Origin: Candidatus Wallbacteria bacterium
GTDB lineage: Bacteria > Muiribacteriota > JAQTZZ01
Length of the DNA stretch: 8,267 nt
Direction of reading: 5' to 3'
NCBI GenBank assembly: GCA_028687545.1
Contig: JAQTZZ010000089.1
Coordinates: 1 to 8,267, forward strand
Positions 1 to 6,129 of this stretch are shown here, piece by piece (the first letter of the stretch is position 1; each line of letters opens with the position of its first letter). A program made the position numbers and the translations under genes. The notes under the pieces were generated by a model, which was not told where the DNA came from, did not search any database, and was given only the letters and a program-made list of their open reading frames with translations.

Positions 1-533
1 GACGTTACGCGGGCTGGATAGCTCTCAATACCGGCGTCTCAGGGACTGCAGACGCGATCCTGATTCCTGAAATACCATATAATATCCAGAAAGTAGCGGA
101 CAAAATCCTGGAAAGGGAAAAGAAGCATCGGCATTTTTCGATAGTTGTAGTTGCAGAAGGCGCCAAGCCCATCGGTGGAGAACTCTCTGTGGTCTCAAAG
201 GAACTCGGACGCGCCGAGAAGCTCGGAGGAGCCGGTGAAATCGTAGCCAAGCAACTTCAGGAATTGACGGGCAAGGAAACCAGGACTGTAGTGCTCGGAC
301 ATCTGCTGCGCGGTGGTTCTCCCACTACTTTCGACCGTCTGATCGCCCTGAGATTCGGTTCTGCCGCGATCAGGGCGCTGGCAGAAGGCAAATCAGGCGT
401 GATGGTAGCTCTGGACCCGCCTACTGTCAAGTATGTGCCGCTTATGGAAGCTACCAAACGCATGAAAAGCGTGCCATTGGACTGCGATACTGTGATGACT
501 GGACGGGATTTAGGTATCTGCTTTGGAGATTGA
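1..533 (+). CDS. pfkA: 6-phosphofructokinase, C-terminal part (5' end outside window)
   Basis: This enzyme phosphorylates fructose 6-phosphate to fructose 1,6-bisphosphate in glycolysis, in the cytoplasm. The reading frame is open from the left edge (first full codon at 3) to TGA at 531-533, giving 176 visible residues. Family landmarks appear in order: GRYAGWIAL at the left edge, which is the (M)GR segment contacting fructose 6-phosphate; VVVAEGA with the substrate-binding Glu; and VLGHLLRGGSPTTFDR, the conserved block with the His and Arg that bind the sugar phosphate. The AEGA and SKELGRAE blocks resemble the mixed ATP/PPi-type (group III) enzymes more than classical E. coli PfkA. The residues that separate ATP from PPi use lie upstream of the window, so the phosphoryl donor cannot be decided. 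The ATG at 189 is internal, not the start. The gene converges on the small secreted-protein gene, with a hairpin 13 bases after its stop. Confidence 0.95.
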   Translation, partial: RYAGWIALNTGVSGTADAILIPEIPYNIQKVADKILEREKKHRHFSIVVVAEGAKPIGGELSVVSKELGRAEKLGGAGEIVAKQLQELTGKETRTVVLGHLLRGGSPTTFDRLIALRFGSAAIRALAEGKSGVMVALDPPTVKYVPLMEATKRMKSVPLDCDTVMTGRDLGICFGD

Positions 534-546
534 TTAAGTTCATCTG

Positions 547-573
547 TAAGGGTCGATTTTAAATCGACCCTTA
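547..573. terminator. Palindrome between convergent genes, possible bidirectional terminator; repeat family copy 1
   Basis: A perfect 12-bp stem (547-558 with 562-573) encloses a 3-base TTA loop, with core arms GGGTCGATT and AATCGACCC. It lies 13 bases after the phosphofructokinase stop, and its right arm contains the TAA stop of the leftward gene (573-571). The position suits a bidirectional transcription terminator. No T-run follows on either strand, so it is not a textbook intrinsic terminator. Related palindromes sit at 1347-1365 and 1372-1392, so it may instead be a dispersed repeat used here as a terminator. Confidence 0.55.
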
Positions 574-1107
574 TATCTCAGGATAATTCAGCGCTGATTC
601 CACCGCGATTTCTGTGCGCACTTCGCGATGAGTTTCTCCTGTCTGGTTTTTCAATATTATTTCATAATAATGGAACAGATTATCCTGAAAAACGACTTTT
701 CCGGCTTGAGTACTGAAATCCAGATACTTTCTGTTGAAGACTTTCAGATTGGCTTTGTCAAAATAGAGCAGGATGCTTTCGCAGAGTTCATTGTCTTCCA
801 CAGTGTATTTGCTTTGTGTGCTGTCTGGAAAAGTGGCGAATGATGACTGAGCTGCAGTCAGAAAAGTCACCTGGCCTGAAGCAGTGGCTTCCAGAGCGAT
901 CAGACCGGTCTGCTGATATGAGCAAAGTAGAGACTCAATCACCTGTTTTTCACTGCCGCTTGCATTAAACTGCCTGTATTTCAGGTACTCCATCGCGCTG
1001 ATTTTAAAGTCATAAATACTCTGGAAAGCTGTGCCGCGTTCCTGGCAGAATGCGGTTGCAGTCATGGACATGATCAGCATAGCTACTGCAAATAATTTTT
1101 TAATCAT
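571..1107 (-). CDS. Small secreted protein of unknown function
   Basis: A 178-residue protein that I do not recognise. The start at 1107 is chosen because the N-terminus from there is a clean signal peptide (MIKKLF, then a hydrophobic stretch to about residue 19), and AGAGG lies 6 bases upstream. The frame stays open to 1275, but that extension covers the consensus promoter at 1217-1244 and is not signal-like, so it is rejected. Cleavage by signal peptidase I near residue 19 or 20 is likely. Cys21 does not sit in an acceptable lipobox because Phe precedes it, so it is probably not a lipoprotein. The mature part has Cys62 and Cys109, which could form a disulfide outside the cytoplasm. The rest looks like a small mixed alpha/beta domain ending in a charged segment, with no known catalytic motif. 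It is transcribed alone and diverges from the CoA-disulfide reductase gene. Confidence 0.8.
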   Translation of the reverse strand: MIKKLFAVAMLIMSMTATAFCQERGTAFQSIYDFKISAMEYLKYRQFNASGSEKQVIESLLCSYQQTGLIALEATASGQVTFLTAAQSSFATFPDSTQSKYTVEDNELCESILLYFDKANLKVFNRKYLDFSTQAGKVVFQDNLFHYYEIILKNQTGETHREVRTEIAVESALNYPEI

Positions 1108-1113
1108 GAAAAG

Positions 1114-1118
1114 CCTCT
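1114..1118 (-). promoter_or_regulatory. Ribosome binding site of the secreted-protein gene
   Basis: On the minus strand AGAGG stands 6 bases before the ATG at 1107. This site fixes the start at 1107 instead of the longer open frame. Confidence 0.7.
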
Positions 1119-1168
1119 TTTTCAGATCTCCCACTCGTAAATCAATACTGTGTTGTTTTCGGTATAAA

Positions 1169-1191
1169 AGTCTTAAGACTGAGAAATTCTC
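1169..1191. repeat. Two adjacent small palindromes in the 5' leader of the secreted-protein gene
   Basis: AGTCTTAAGACT (1169-1180) is a perfect 12-base palindrome. It is followed directly by GAGAA-A-TTCTC (1181-1191), an inverted repeat with one central base. Both lie about 20-40 bases downstream of the predicted transcription start of the leftward gene. They could be operator half-sites or a leader hairpin. There is no direct evidence of function, and short palindromes also arise by chance in AT-rich DNA. Confidence 0.35.
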
Positions 1192-1216
1192 GATCCTTAA
1201 TCTACATTCTGAATTG

Positions 1217-1244
1217 ATTATAAACGACATAATTCCCTTGTCAA
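1217..1244 (-). promoter_or_regulatory. Consensus sigma-70-type promoter for the secreted-protein gene
   Basis: On the minus strand, TTGACA (1244-1239) and TATAAT (1222-1217) are both perfect consensus hexamers, separated by 16 bases. Transcription would begin near 1210, leaving a leader of roughly 100 bases before the ATG at 1107. Perfect hexamers at both positions suggest strong or tightly repressed expression. Confidence 0.75.
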
Positions 1245-1289
1245 TGCCTGGTGCAAAATGACAGTTACCATACATCCGGGAGATTCAAG

Positions 1290-1316
1290 TTGATCCAAAT
1301 CTTTTTTTGATATACT
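1290..1316 (+). promoter_or_regulatory. Candidate promoter for the CoA-disulfide reductase gene
   Basis: TTGATC (1290-1295) and TATACT (1311-1316) are near-consensus -35 and -10 hexamers, with a spacer of only 15 bases that includes a run of seven T. Transcription would begin near 1323, giving a leader of about 90 bases containing both downstream palindromes. The short spacer makes this tentative. Confidence 0.35.
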
Positions 1317-1346
1317 GGAGGGGATGAATTCAGGACATTACGGTAA

Positions 1347-1365
1347 GGATCGATTAAAATCATCC
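1347..1365. repeat. Imperfect palindrome, repeat family copy 2
   Basis: GGAT-C-GATT (1347-1355) pairs with AATCATCC (1358-1365), leaving one bulged C and a 2-base loop. It is the most diverged relative of the palindromes at 547-573 and 1372-1392, and it begins 25 bases before the latter. It lies in the presumed leader of the CoA-disulfide reductase gene. Confidence 0.45.
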
Positions 1366-1371
1366 AAGCGC

Positions 1372-1392
1372 GGGTCGATTCTAAATCGGCCC
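1372..1392. repeat. Palindrome, repeat family copy 3
   Basis: GGGTCGATT (1372-1380) pairs with AATCGGCCC (1384-1392) around the loop CTA. The single departure from perfect pairing is T1375 opposite G1389, a G-U wobble in RNA, so the stem is kept. The core is nearly identical to the copy at 550-570. It ends 20 bases before the ATG at 1413, close enough for a hairpin to influence ribosome access. Confidence 0.6.
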
Positions 1393-1412
1393 AGACTGAA
1401 AAGCGAGGATAC

Positions 1413-3068
1413 ATGCCTAGAAAAGTGATCATAATCGGCGGTGTTGCCGGTGGTGCGAGTTGTGCAGCAAGGCTCAGGCGTAATGACGAATCCGCTGAAA
1501 TCAGCATTATCGAACGCGGAGAGCACATCTCTTTCGCCAACTGCGGTCTTCCCTATCATTTGTCAGGTGCAATTCCTGATTATCAGGACCTCCTGATCCA
1601 TACCCCGGAAAGCTTCAGAAGCAGGTTCAATGTCACTGTGCGGGTCAGACACGAAGCACTGGAAATTCACAGAGAGAAAAAGACAGTCCTGATCCGCGAT
1701 CTGAAACTTGACCGGACCAGTGAGGAACCTTACGATCAGCTTGTGCTGTCACCAGGAGCCTCATCCCTGAAGATTCCCTTTGAAGGGAATCAACTTCCGG
1801 CTGTTTACAATCTGCGCAACATTCCGGACCTGCAGTCAATCATGAAAGCGATCAGCTGCGGAGCGAAAAGAGCGTTAATCGTCGGCTGCGGCTATATTGG
1901 CCTGGAAGTCGCGGAAAATCTGGTGCGTGCAGGATTGTCGGTATTCATGGTGGAAACCGCTTCCCAGGTGCTCTCGAATCTTGATCCTGAAATGGCGGTG
2001 ATCGTCAGAAACCTGATGTCAGGAAAAATCAAGCTTTGTCTGTCTGACCGGATCAGGAAAGCAGAACAGAATGGATCCGGACTTCTGCTGACACTGGAAT
2101 CAGGTCGGCAAATCGGGGTAGACTTAGTGATCGTAGGTGCAGGGGTAGTGCCGGAATCCATGCTGGCAGCCTCCTGCGGCCTTAAACTCGGAATCAGAAA
2201 CTCAATTGTGGTTGATGCGTTCCTCCGCACATCTGATCCAGACATATATGCAGTAGGAGACGCGGTGGAGATCGAAAATGCGGTAGACGGAACCAGGGTC
2301 TGCCTTCCGCTGGCCGGTCCTGCCAACAGGCAGGGACGGATCGCAGCCGACAATATCTGCGGTGCTGAACGGAAATATTCCGGAACGCTGGGAACAGCCA
2401 TCACCAGATTCTTCGAACTGACTGTGGCATCCTGCGGGCTCAACGAGAAGTGTCTGAAGAATTCGGGAATTGATTTTACTAAGGTTTACACGCATGCCTT
2501 GTCCCATGCCGGATATTATCCTGGTGCCGGTTCTCTTTCCCTGAAGCTCCTGTTCTGCCGGGCGGACGGAAAGCTGCTCGGAGCCCAGATCCTAGGTACC
2601 GACGGAGTCGACAAAAGGATGGATGTTCTGGCTGCCATGATCAAATTCAAAAAAACAGTTTTCGATCTGACTGAACTGGAACTTTCATACGCCCCGCCGT
2701 ATTCTTCAGCCAAAGATCCGGTCAATCTGGCAGGATACGCTGCGGAAAACATGCTCCGCGGTATTGTCAGGGTTGCTTACCCTGAGGAAATTGACCTGCA
2801 CATTTCGGATGGCGGTATAGTGCTGGATGTCCGAAGCCAGGAAGAAATTTCAGCTGGAGCGATTCCCGGAAGCATCCACATACCGCTGCCTGAACTTCGA
2901 AGTAAAATGGCTCAACTGCCTTCCGGAAAACCCATCATAATCAACTGCCAGACCGGGCTCAGATCATATATTGCCTGTCGCATCCTTTCCCAGCATGGAT
3001 TAGATGTCAGAAATCTGAGTGGTGGTTACAAGACCTATAAATTTTACAAGCAGTCTTCTGAACCCTAA
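1413..3068 (+). CDS. cdr: CoA-disulfide reductase with C-terminal rhodanese domain
   Basis: This FAD-dependent flavoprotein reduces CoA disulfide, and in the rhodanese-fused subclass also CoA persulfide or polysulfide, with NAD(P)H in the cytoplasm. Its 551 residues match the usual size of the fusion form. The N-terminal FAD dinucleotide fold begins at IIIGGVAGG. SFANCGLPYH places the single redox-active Cys at 44, typical of the CoA-disulfide reductase/NADH oxidase class. A second GxGxxG (158-163) binds the nicotinamide nucleotide, and Glu181 at the end of the following strand suggests NADH preference (inference). DPDIYAVGDA marks the second FAD contact. HAGYYPGA (Tyr368-369) and YAPPYSSAKDP (Tyr426) match the catalytic tyrosine positions of the S. 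aureus enzyme. The rhodanese domain, about residues 455-548, keeps Cys512 in CQTGLR. GAGG lies just upstream of the ATG. A gene for a second rhodanese protein follows after 53 bases. Confidence 0.95.
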   Translation: MPRKVIIIGGVAGGASCAARLRRNDESAEISIIERGEHISFANCGLPYHLSGAIPDYQDLLIHTPESFRSRFNVTVRVRHEALEIHREKKTVLIRDLKLDRTSEEPYDQLVLSPGASSLKIPFEGNQLPAVYNLRNIPDLQSIMKAISCGAKRALIVGCGYIGLEVAENLVRAGLSVFMVETASQVLSNLDPEMAVIVRNLMSGKIKLCLSDRIRKAEQNGSGLLLTLESGRQIGVDLVIVGAGVVPESMLAASCGLKLGIRNSIVVDAFLRTSDPDIYAVGDAVEIENAVDGTRVCLPLAGPANRQGRIAADNICGAERKYSGTLGTAITRFFELTVASCGLNEKCLKNSGIDFTKVYTHALSHAGYYPGAGSLSLKLLFCRADGKLLGAQILGTDGVDKRMDVLAAMIKFKKTVFDLTELELSYAPPYSSAKDPVNLAGYAAENMLRGIVRVAYPEEIDLHISDGGIVLDVRSQEEISAGAIPGSIHIPLPELRSKMAQLPSGKPIIINCQTGLRSYIACRILSQHGLDVRNLSGGYKTYKFYKQSSEP

Positions 3069-3112
3069 ATTCAACGCGGATATTTACGATAATTCAATTG
3101 ACAACATTTTAC

Positions 3113-3117
3113 GGAGG
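3113..3117 (+). promoter_or_regulatory. Ribosome binding site deciding the start of the tandem rhodanese gene
   Basis: GGAGG stands 4 bases before ATG 3122. The frame can be opened from TTG at 3098, but that codon lies upstream of this strong site, so 3122 is preferred. Confidence 0.8.
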
Positions 3118-3121
3118 TTCC

Positions 3122-3886
3122 ATGAAAAGTTTTAGTCCCAGAAAGCTGTTTGTGATCTTTCTTGTGTCATTCACTGCAGGAATGATTTTGAAGGGTTTCA
3201 CTTATCAAGCGCTTAAACTCAAGTCAGCCCATGAAATAACGGTAAACGAAGCCAAAGCCATCATTGATTCCAACCTGGAGAATTCGAATTTCATGCTGCT
3301 GGATGTCAGAACACTTGCGGAATACCAGCAGGGACATCTCAAGAACGCTGTAAATATCGATTATTATGCCGACTTCGCAGAAAAAATCAAAACCTTGAAC
3401 AAGGATTTCAGTTATGTGCTTTACTGCCGCAGCGGTAAAAGAGGCAAGGCTGCCATGGATGCCATGTCAGGAGCCGGTTTCGCCGAAACTTACAACATGC
3501 TCGGCGGGATCCTGCAGTGGCAGGCCGAAGGGAATCCTGTGGTCACAACGGAAAATCCGGGCAGAGCAGCCGAAATTTCCACAGCCGATGCAGCTGATAA
3601 AATCGCGGCAGGGAACATACTGCTGCTTGATGTGCGCACTACCGACGAATTTAAGGTCAGCCATCTTCAGAATGCCGTTAATCTGGATTATTACGATCAG
3701 AATTTCTCCGCCAAACTGGAAACTCTGGATAAGACGAAATCTTACATAGTTTACTGCCGCAGCGGCGTACGCGGCGGAAAAGCTGCGGAAATCATGAAAA
3801 AGCTCGGATTTGCCGAAGCCTTCAACATGGTCGGCGGAATCCTGAAATGGCAGGAAGAAGGCAGGCCGGTTGTGACAGGAAATTAA
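3122..3886 (+). CDS. Membrane-anchored tandem rhodanese-domain protein
   Basis: Rhodanese domains carry sulfane sulfur as a cysteine persulfide. This 254-residue protein has one N-terminal hydrophobic segment (about residues 9-25) after a basic MKSFSPRK end, so the rest should face outside the cytoplasm. The segment may be a signal anchor, because no clear cleavage site is seen. Two rhodanese domains follow, about residues 38-142 and 151-252. Each has LLDVRT, a HLxNAVNxDYY block, an active-site YCRSGxRG loop and GGILxWQ. The catalytic Cys are 102 and 212, exactly 110 residues apart. The domains are very similar, and 15 bases around each active site are identical, which points to internal duplication. 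The gene lies 53 bases after the CoA-disulfide reductase gene with no visible terminator, so co-transcription is likely. A role in passing sulfur toward the reductase is inferred from context. Its TAA stop overlaps the convergent kinase stop. Confidence 0.9.
   Translation: MKSFSPRKLFVIFLVSFTAGMILKGFTYQALKLKSAHEITVNEAKAIIDSNLENSNFMLLDVRTLAEYQQGHLKNAVNIDYYADFAEKIKTLNKDFSYVLYCRSGKRGKAAMDAMSGAGFAETYNMLGGILQWQAEGNPVVTTENPGRAAEISTADAADKIAAGNILLLDVRTTDEFKVSHLQNAVNLDYYDQNFSAKLETLDKTKSYIVYCRSGVRGGKAAEIMKKLGFAEAFNMVGGILKWQEEGRPVVTGN
3425..3769 (+). repeat. Internal direct repeat at the two rhodanese active sites
   Basis: TTACTGCCGCAGCGG occurs at 3421-3435 and again at 3751-3765, exactly 330 bases (110 codons) apart. 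It encodes the YCRSG active-site loop in both domains. Together with the strong protein similarity of the two halves, it indicates duplication of one rhodanese domain within this gene. Confidence 0.7.
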
Positions 3887-6129
3887 TTTTTTGCCGGGTT
3901 CAGCACATCTCTGACAGCGCAGGTAAGGTCGTGCACGGTATATGGTTTGCGGAGGAATCTACCGGCTCCATGGTTGATTACTTCCCTGACTCTGTCGCTT
4001 TCTGAAAATCCGCTCAATACAACCACTTTCTGGCCTGGTTTTATTTTAACTATTTCACGGAAAGCGTCCAGGCCGTCAATACCGGGTTCCATCTTCATGT
4101 CCAGCACAATCAGGTCAAAAGAACGATTCCTGATCAACCCGATCGCTTCTTCTCCGCTTCCCGCAGTTTCCACTTTATAGTTATGCATTTCCAGCATTTT
4201 CAGAGCGAGCTGGCGCTGCTGCAGTTCATCGTCGACTACCAGAATTGTTTCCCCGTTTCCATCAGTGACTAACTCGATTTCCTCTTTTTCCGTTTTTTCC
4301 CGGCTGGCCGGGAAAAATATCCGGAAAATCGTTCTTTCTCCAAGCGTTGATTGCAGATCAATATAACCGTTGTGATAACGCACAGCTCCCCAGACTACCG
4401 CCAGTCCGAGACCTGTCCCGCTGCGTCCCTTGACTTTCTTGCTGTAGAACGGTTCGAAAATCCTGGACATCTCATTTTCCGGGATCCCGATTCCATTATC
4501 CACTACTTCCAGAACGACATATTCGCCTTCAGGAATCAACTCGAAACCTTTCACAGGCTTGTCCAGATTCTGATTCCTGGTGCTGAGATTGACTGATCCG
4601 GGCTTTCCAGCAGGAACAGCTTCGAAAGAATTTGCGAGCAGATTGAAAACCACTTTCCAGAGCTGATTCTGGGACCCGGACTGATTGAGCAGACCATTGT
4701 CCAGTTCAGTGATCAGGCTGACCTGAGGATGGGCAGCACAAAGTTCCAGCATGGATGTTGAACCCAGACATTCCCTCACAATCCCGTTCAGATTCAAGAC
4801 TTTTCCGATCTCAGTGCCGCGCCTGGCCAGAGTCAGCAAGTCCTGGACAATGGCTGAGGCCCTTTTTCCTGAATTTTTAATGGTTTCAAGCGGCTCACGC
4901 AGATTACTGTCTTCCGGAAGTTCATGCAGTAAAAGGTCCGGATATGAAACAAGCCCCACCAGGATGTTATTAAGGTCATGTGCCACGCCTCCGGCCAGAA
5001 GTCCCAGGGATTCCATTTTTTCGGCTCTGGCGAGCTTTTCCTGCATCACCCTGAACTTGATTTCAGATTCGTGCAGGGAGCGGCCTGCCGAATCGAGTGA
5101 AATCAAGGAATTGTTGATGTCAACTGCCAGCGCAGAAATCTCATCGCTGCTTACGACGCTGACTCTGGCTGAAGGATCTCCAGCAGCTTTAATTTTCATC
5201 AATTCAGCGCTGAGATTTTCCAGTCTGTCCAGAATGAATTTTTTCATCAGAAAGCTCAGCAGAAAAATTGTCAGAATCAGCAAACCGATCAATCCGATCC
5301 GGAAAAATTCCAGGGTGTTGCATGCCATGCGGTAGATTTCACGCGTACGGCTGATTTTAAGCAGAATTGCCGGTTTCCCAAAAATATCATTTATCAGTCC
5401 GTAACCGAAAATTTCATTCTCTCCACCTATCACAGCTAAGGGTTCATCTGCCTGTACGAGGTCTTGACAGATGTTTTTGAATTCTCCGATTTCAGCAGAA
5501 TAGTATGGGAATGCCGTTAGAATGAGATTAGTTCTGTCTGAAAGACTTTTCAGCCGGTTCTGGTTAAGACTGTAGCCGAGAACCTGATGCCCCATGCATG
5601 GTCCTTTCCGTTCACTGGTAAGGACTGGAGAGATTGCGATATATACAGGGCCTGAAGGCAGCATGATTATCCCGGATTCGGTTTTGTCAGGATCAAGATT
5701 CGCGAATTGAGTCTTGGATGACATGGCTGTCTCGATCAGTCCGGCAGGAATCTCTGCAGTGATCTTGTTTTCAAGGTCATAGGCCTTGGAAAACACCAGA
5801 TTTTCCCGGCTGTCGAAATAGAGGAAAAAATTGATCTGCAGGCTGAGAAAATTAGAATCCAGCATGTTCAGATCCGGGAATTTCGGATAAAGTCCCTGCA
5901 CAAATCTATATGCATCGTTCCAGCAGCAGTAATCCAGAGAAGTGATCCTCAGCTGTGCGGCATCATCATCAGCTGCGGCAATCACACGTTTGACGTTGAC
6001 CTGTGTATTCAGGTTTTCTATTTTCTGGAATCGCGACAGCAGGATTCTCTTTGAAATGGCAAGTAAACCGAAGTTCAAAATCAGGGCAGTCAGCGAGATG
6101 ATCAGCAGAGTTTTCTGGCGGAGAGTCAT
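3883..6129 (-). CDS. Hybrid sensor histidine kinase (CHASE4-HAMP-HisKA-HATPase-REC)
   Basis: A 748-residue membrane sensor of a two-component system. Transmembrane segments lie at about 7-25 and 277-298. Between them is an extracytoplasmic domain with the CHASE4-like signature LDYCCWNDAY (65-74). A HAMP-like linker follows to about 350. The dimerisation/phosphoacceptor domain has HDLNNIL with His384. The ATPase domain has its N box at NLLANSFEA (Asn500), DNGIGIP (Asp544), an F box at FEPFYSKK and GTGLGL (571-576). The C-terminal receiver domain (about 627-745) has Asp633-Asp634, phosphoacceptor Asp677, Ser706 and Lys728, so all key residues are present. There is no DNA-binding output domain and no adjacent response regulator, so the partner must lie elsewhere. 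The ATG overlaps the stop of the upstream membrane-protein gene as ATGA and has no good ribosome site of its own, which suggests translational coupling. The sensor region has Cys68, Cys69, Cys178 and Cys221; the ligand is unknown. Confidence 0.93.
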   Translation of the reverse strand: MTLRQKTLLIISLTALILNFGLLAISKRILLSRFQKIENLNTQVNVKRVIAAADDDAAQLRITSLDYCCWNDAYRFVQGLYPKFPDLNMLDSNFLSLQINFFLYFDSRENLVFSKAYDLENKITAEIPAGLIETAMSSKTQFANLDPDKTESGIIMLPSGPVYIAISPVLTSERKGPCMGHQVLGYSLNQNRLKSLSDRTNLILTAFPYYSAEIGEFKNICQDLVQADEPLAVIGGENEIFGYGLINDIFGKPAILLKISRTREIYRMACNTLEFFRIGLIGLLILTIFLLSFLMKKFILDRLENLSAELMKIKAAGDPSARVSVVSSDEISALAVDINNSLISLDSAGRSLHESEIKFRVMQEKLARAEKMESLGLLAGGVAHDLNNILVGLVSYPDLLLHELPEDSNLREPLETIKNSGKRASAIVQDLLTLARRGTEIGKVLNLNGIVRECLGSTSMLELCAAHPQVSLITELDNGLLNQSGSQNQLWKVVFNLLANSFEAVPAGKPGSVNLSTRNQNLDKPVKGFELIPEGEYVVLEVVDNGIGIPENEMSRIFEPFYSKKVKGRSGTGLGLAVVWGAVRYHNGYIDLQSTLGERTIFRIFFPASREKTEKEEIELVTDGNGETILVVDDELQQRQLALKMLEMHNYKVETAGSGEEAIGLIRNRSFDLIVLDMKMEPGIDGLDAFREIVKIKPGQKVVVLSGFSESDRVREVINHGAGRFLRKPYTVHDLTCAVRDVLNPAKN

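Larger units (their letters stand above)
1108..1412. other. Divergent intergenic region
   Basis: These 305 bases separate the leftward secreted-protein gene from the rightward CoA-disulfide reductase gene. They are more AT-rich than the flanking genes. They hold the leftward consensus promoter, two small palindromes in the leftward leader, a weaker candidate rightward promoter, and two copies of the GGGTCGATT-type palindrome just before the rightward start. No convincing gene or structured RNA is seen here. Confidence 0.8.

Noticed and set aside
1108-1275. N-terminal extension of the secreted protein to 1275
   Set aside because: It would place the coding start upstream of a perfect consensus promoter and hide a clear signal peptide that has its own ribosome site at 1114-1118.
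1324-1428. A 34-codon open frame preceded directly by GGAGGGG and overlapping the start of the CoA-disulfide reductase gene, as a possible leader peptide
   Set aside because: The Shine-Dalgarno-like run touches the ATG with no spacing, the frame crosses both palindromes, and the peptide has no regulatory codon pattern; chance is more likely.
1892-2443. Long open frame on the minus strand within the CoA-disulfide reductase gene
   Set aside because: It is antisense to a well-supported conserved enzyme, with no ribosome site or recognisable motif; the protein composition is that of a shadow frame.
3098-3103. TTGACA as a -35 element for the tandem rhodanese gene
   Set aside because: No -10-like hexamer occurs at the required distance before the ATG at 3122, and the strong ribosome site occupies that space.
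4751-5335. 194-codon open frame antisense to the histidine kinase
   Set aside because: It lies opposite the HisKA and HAMP coding region, is rich in Ser, Arg and Leu as expected for a shadow frame, and has no start signals.
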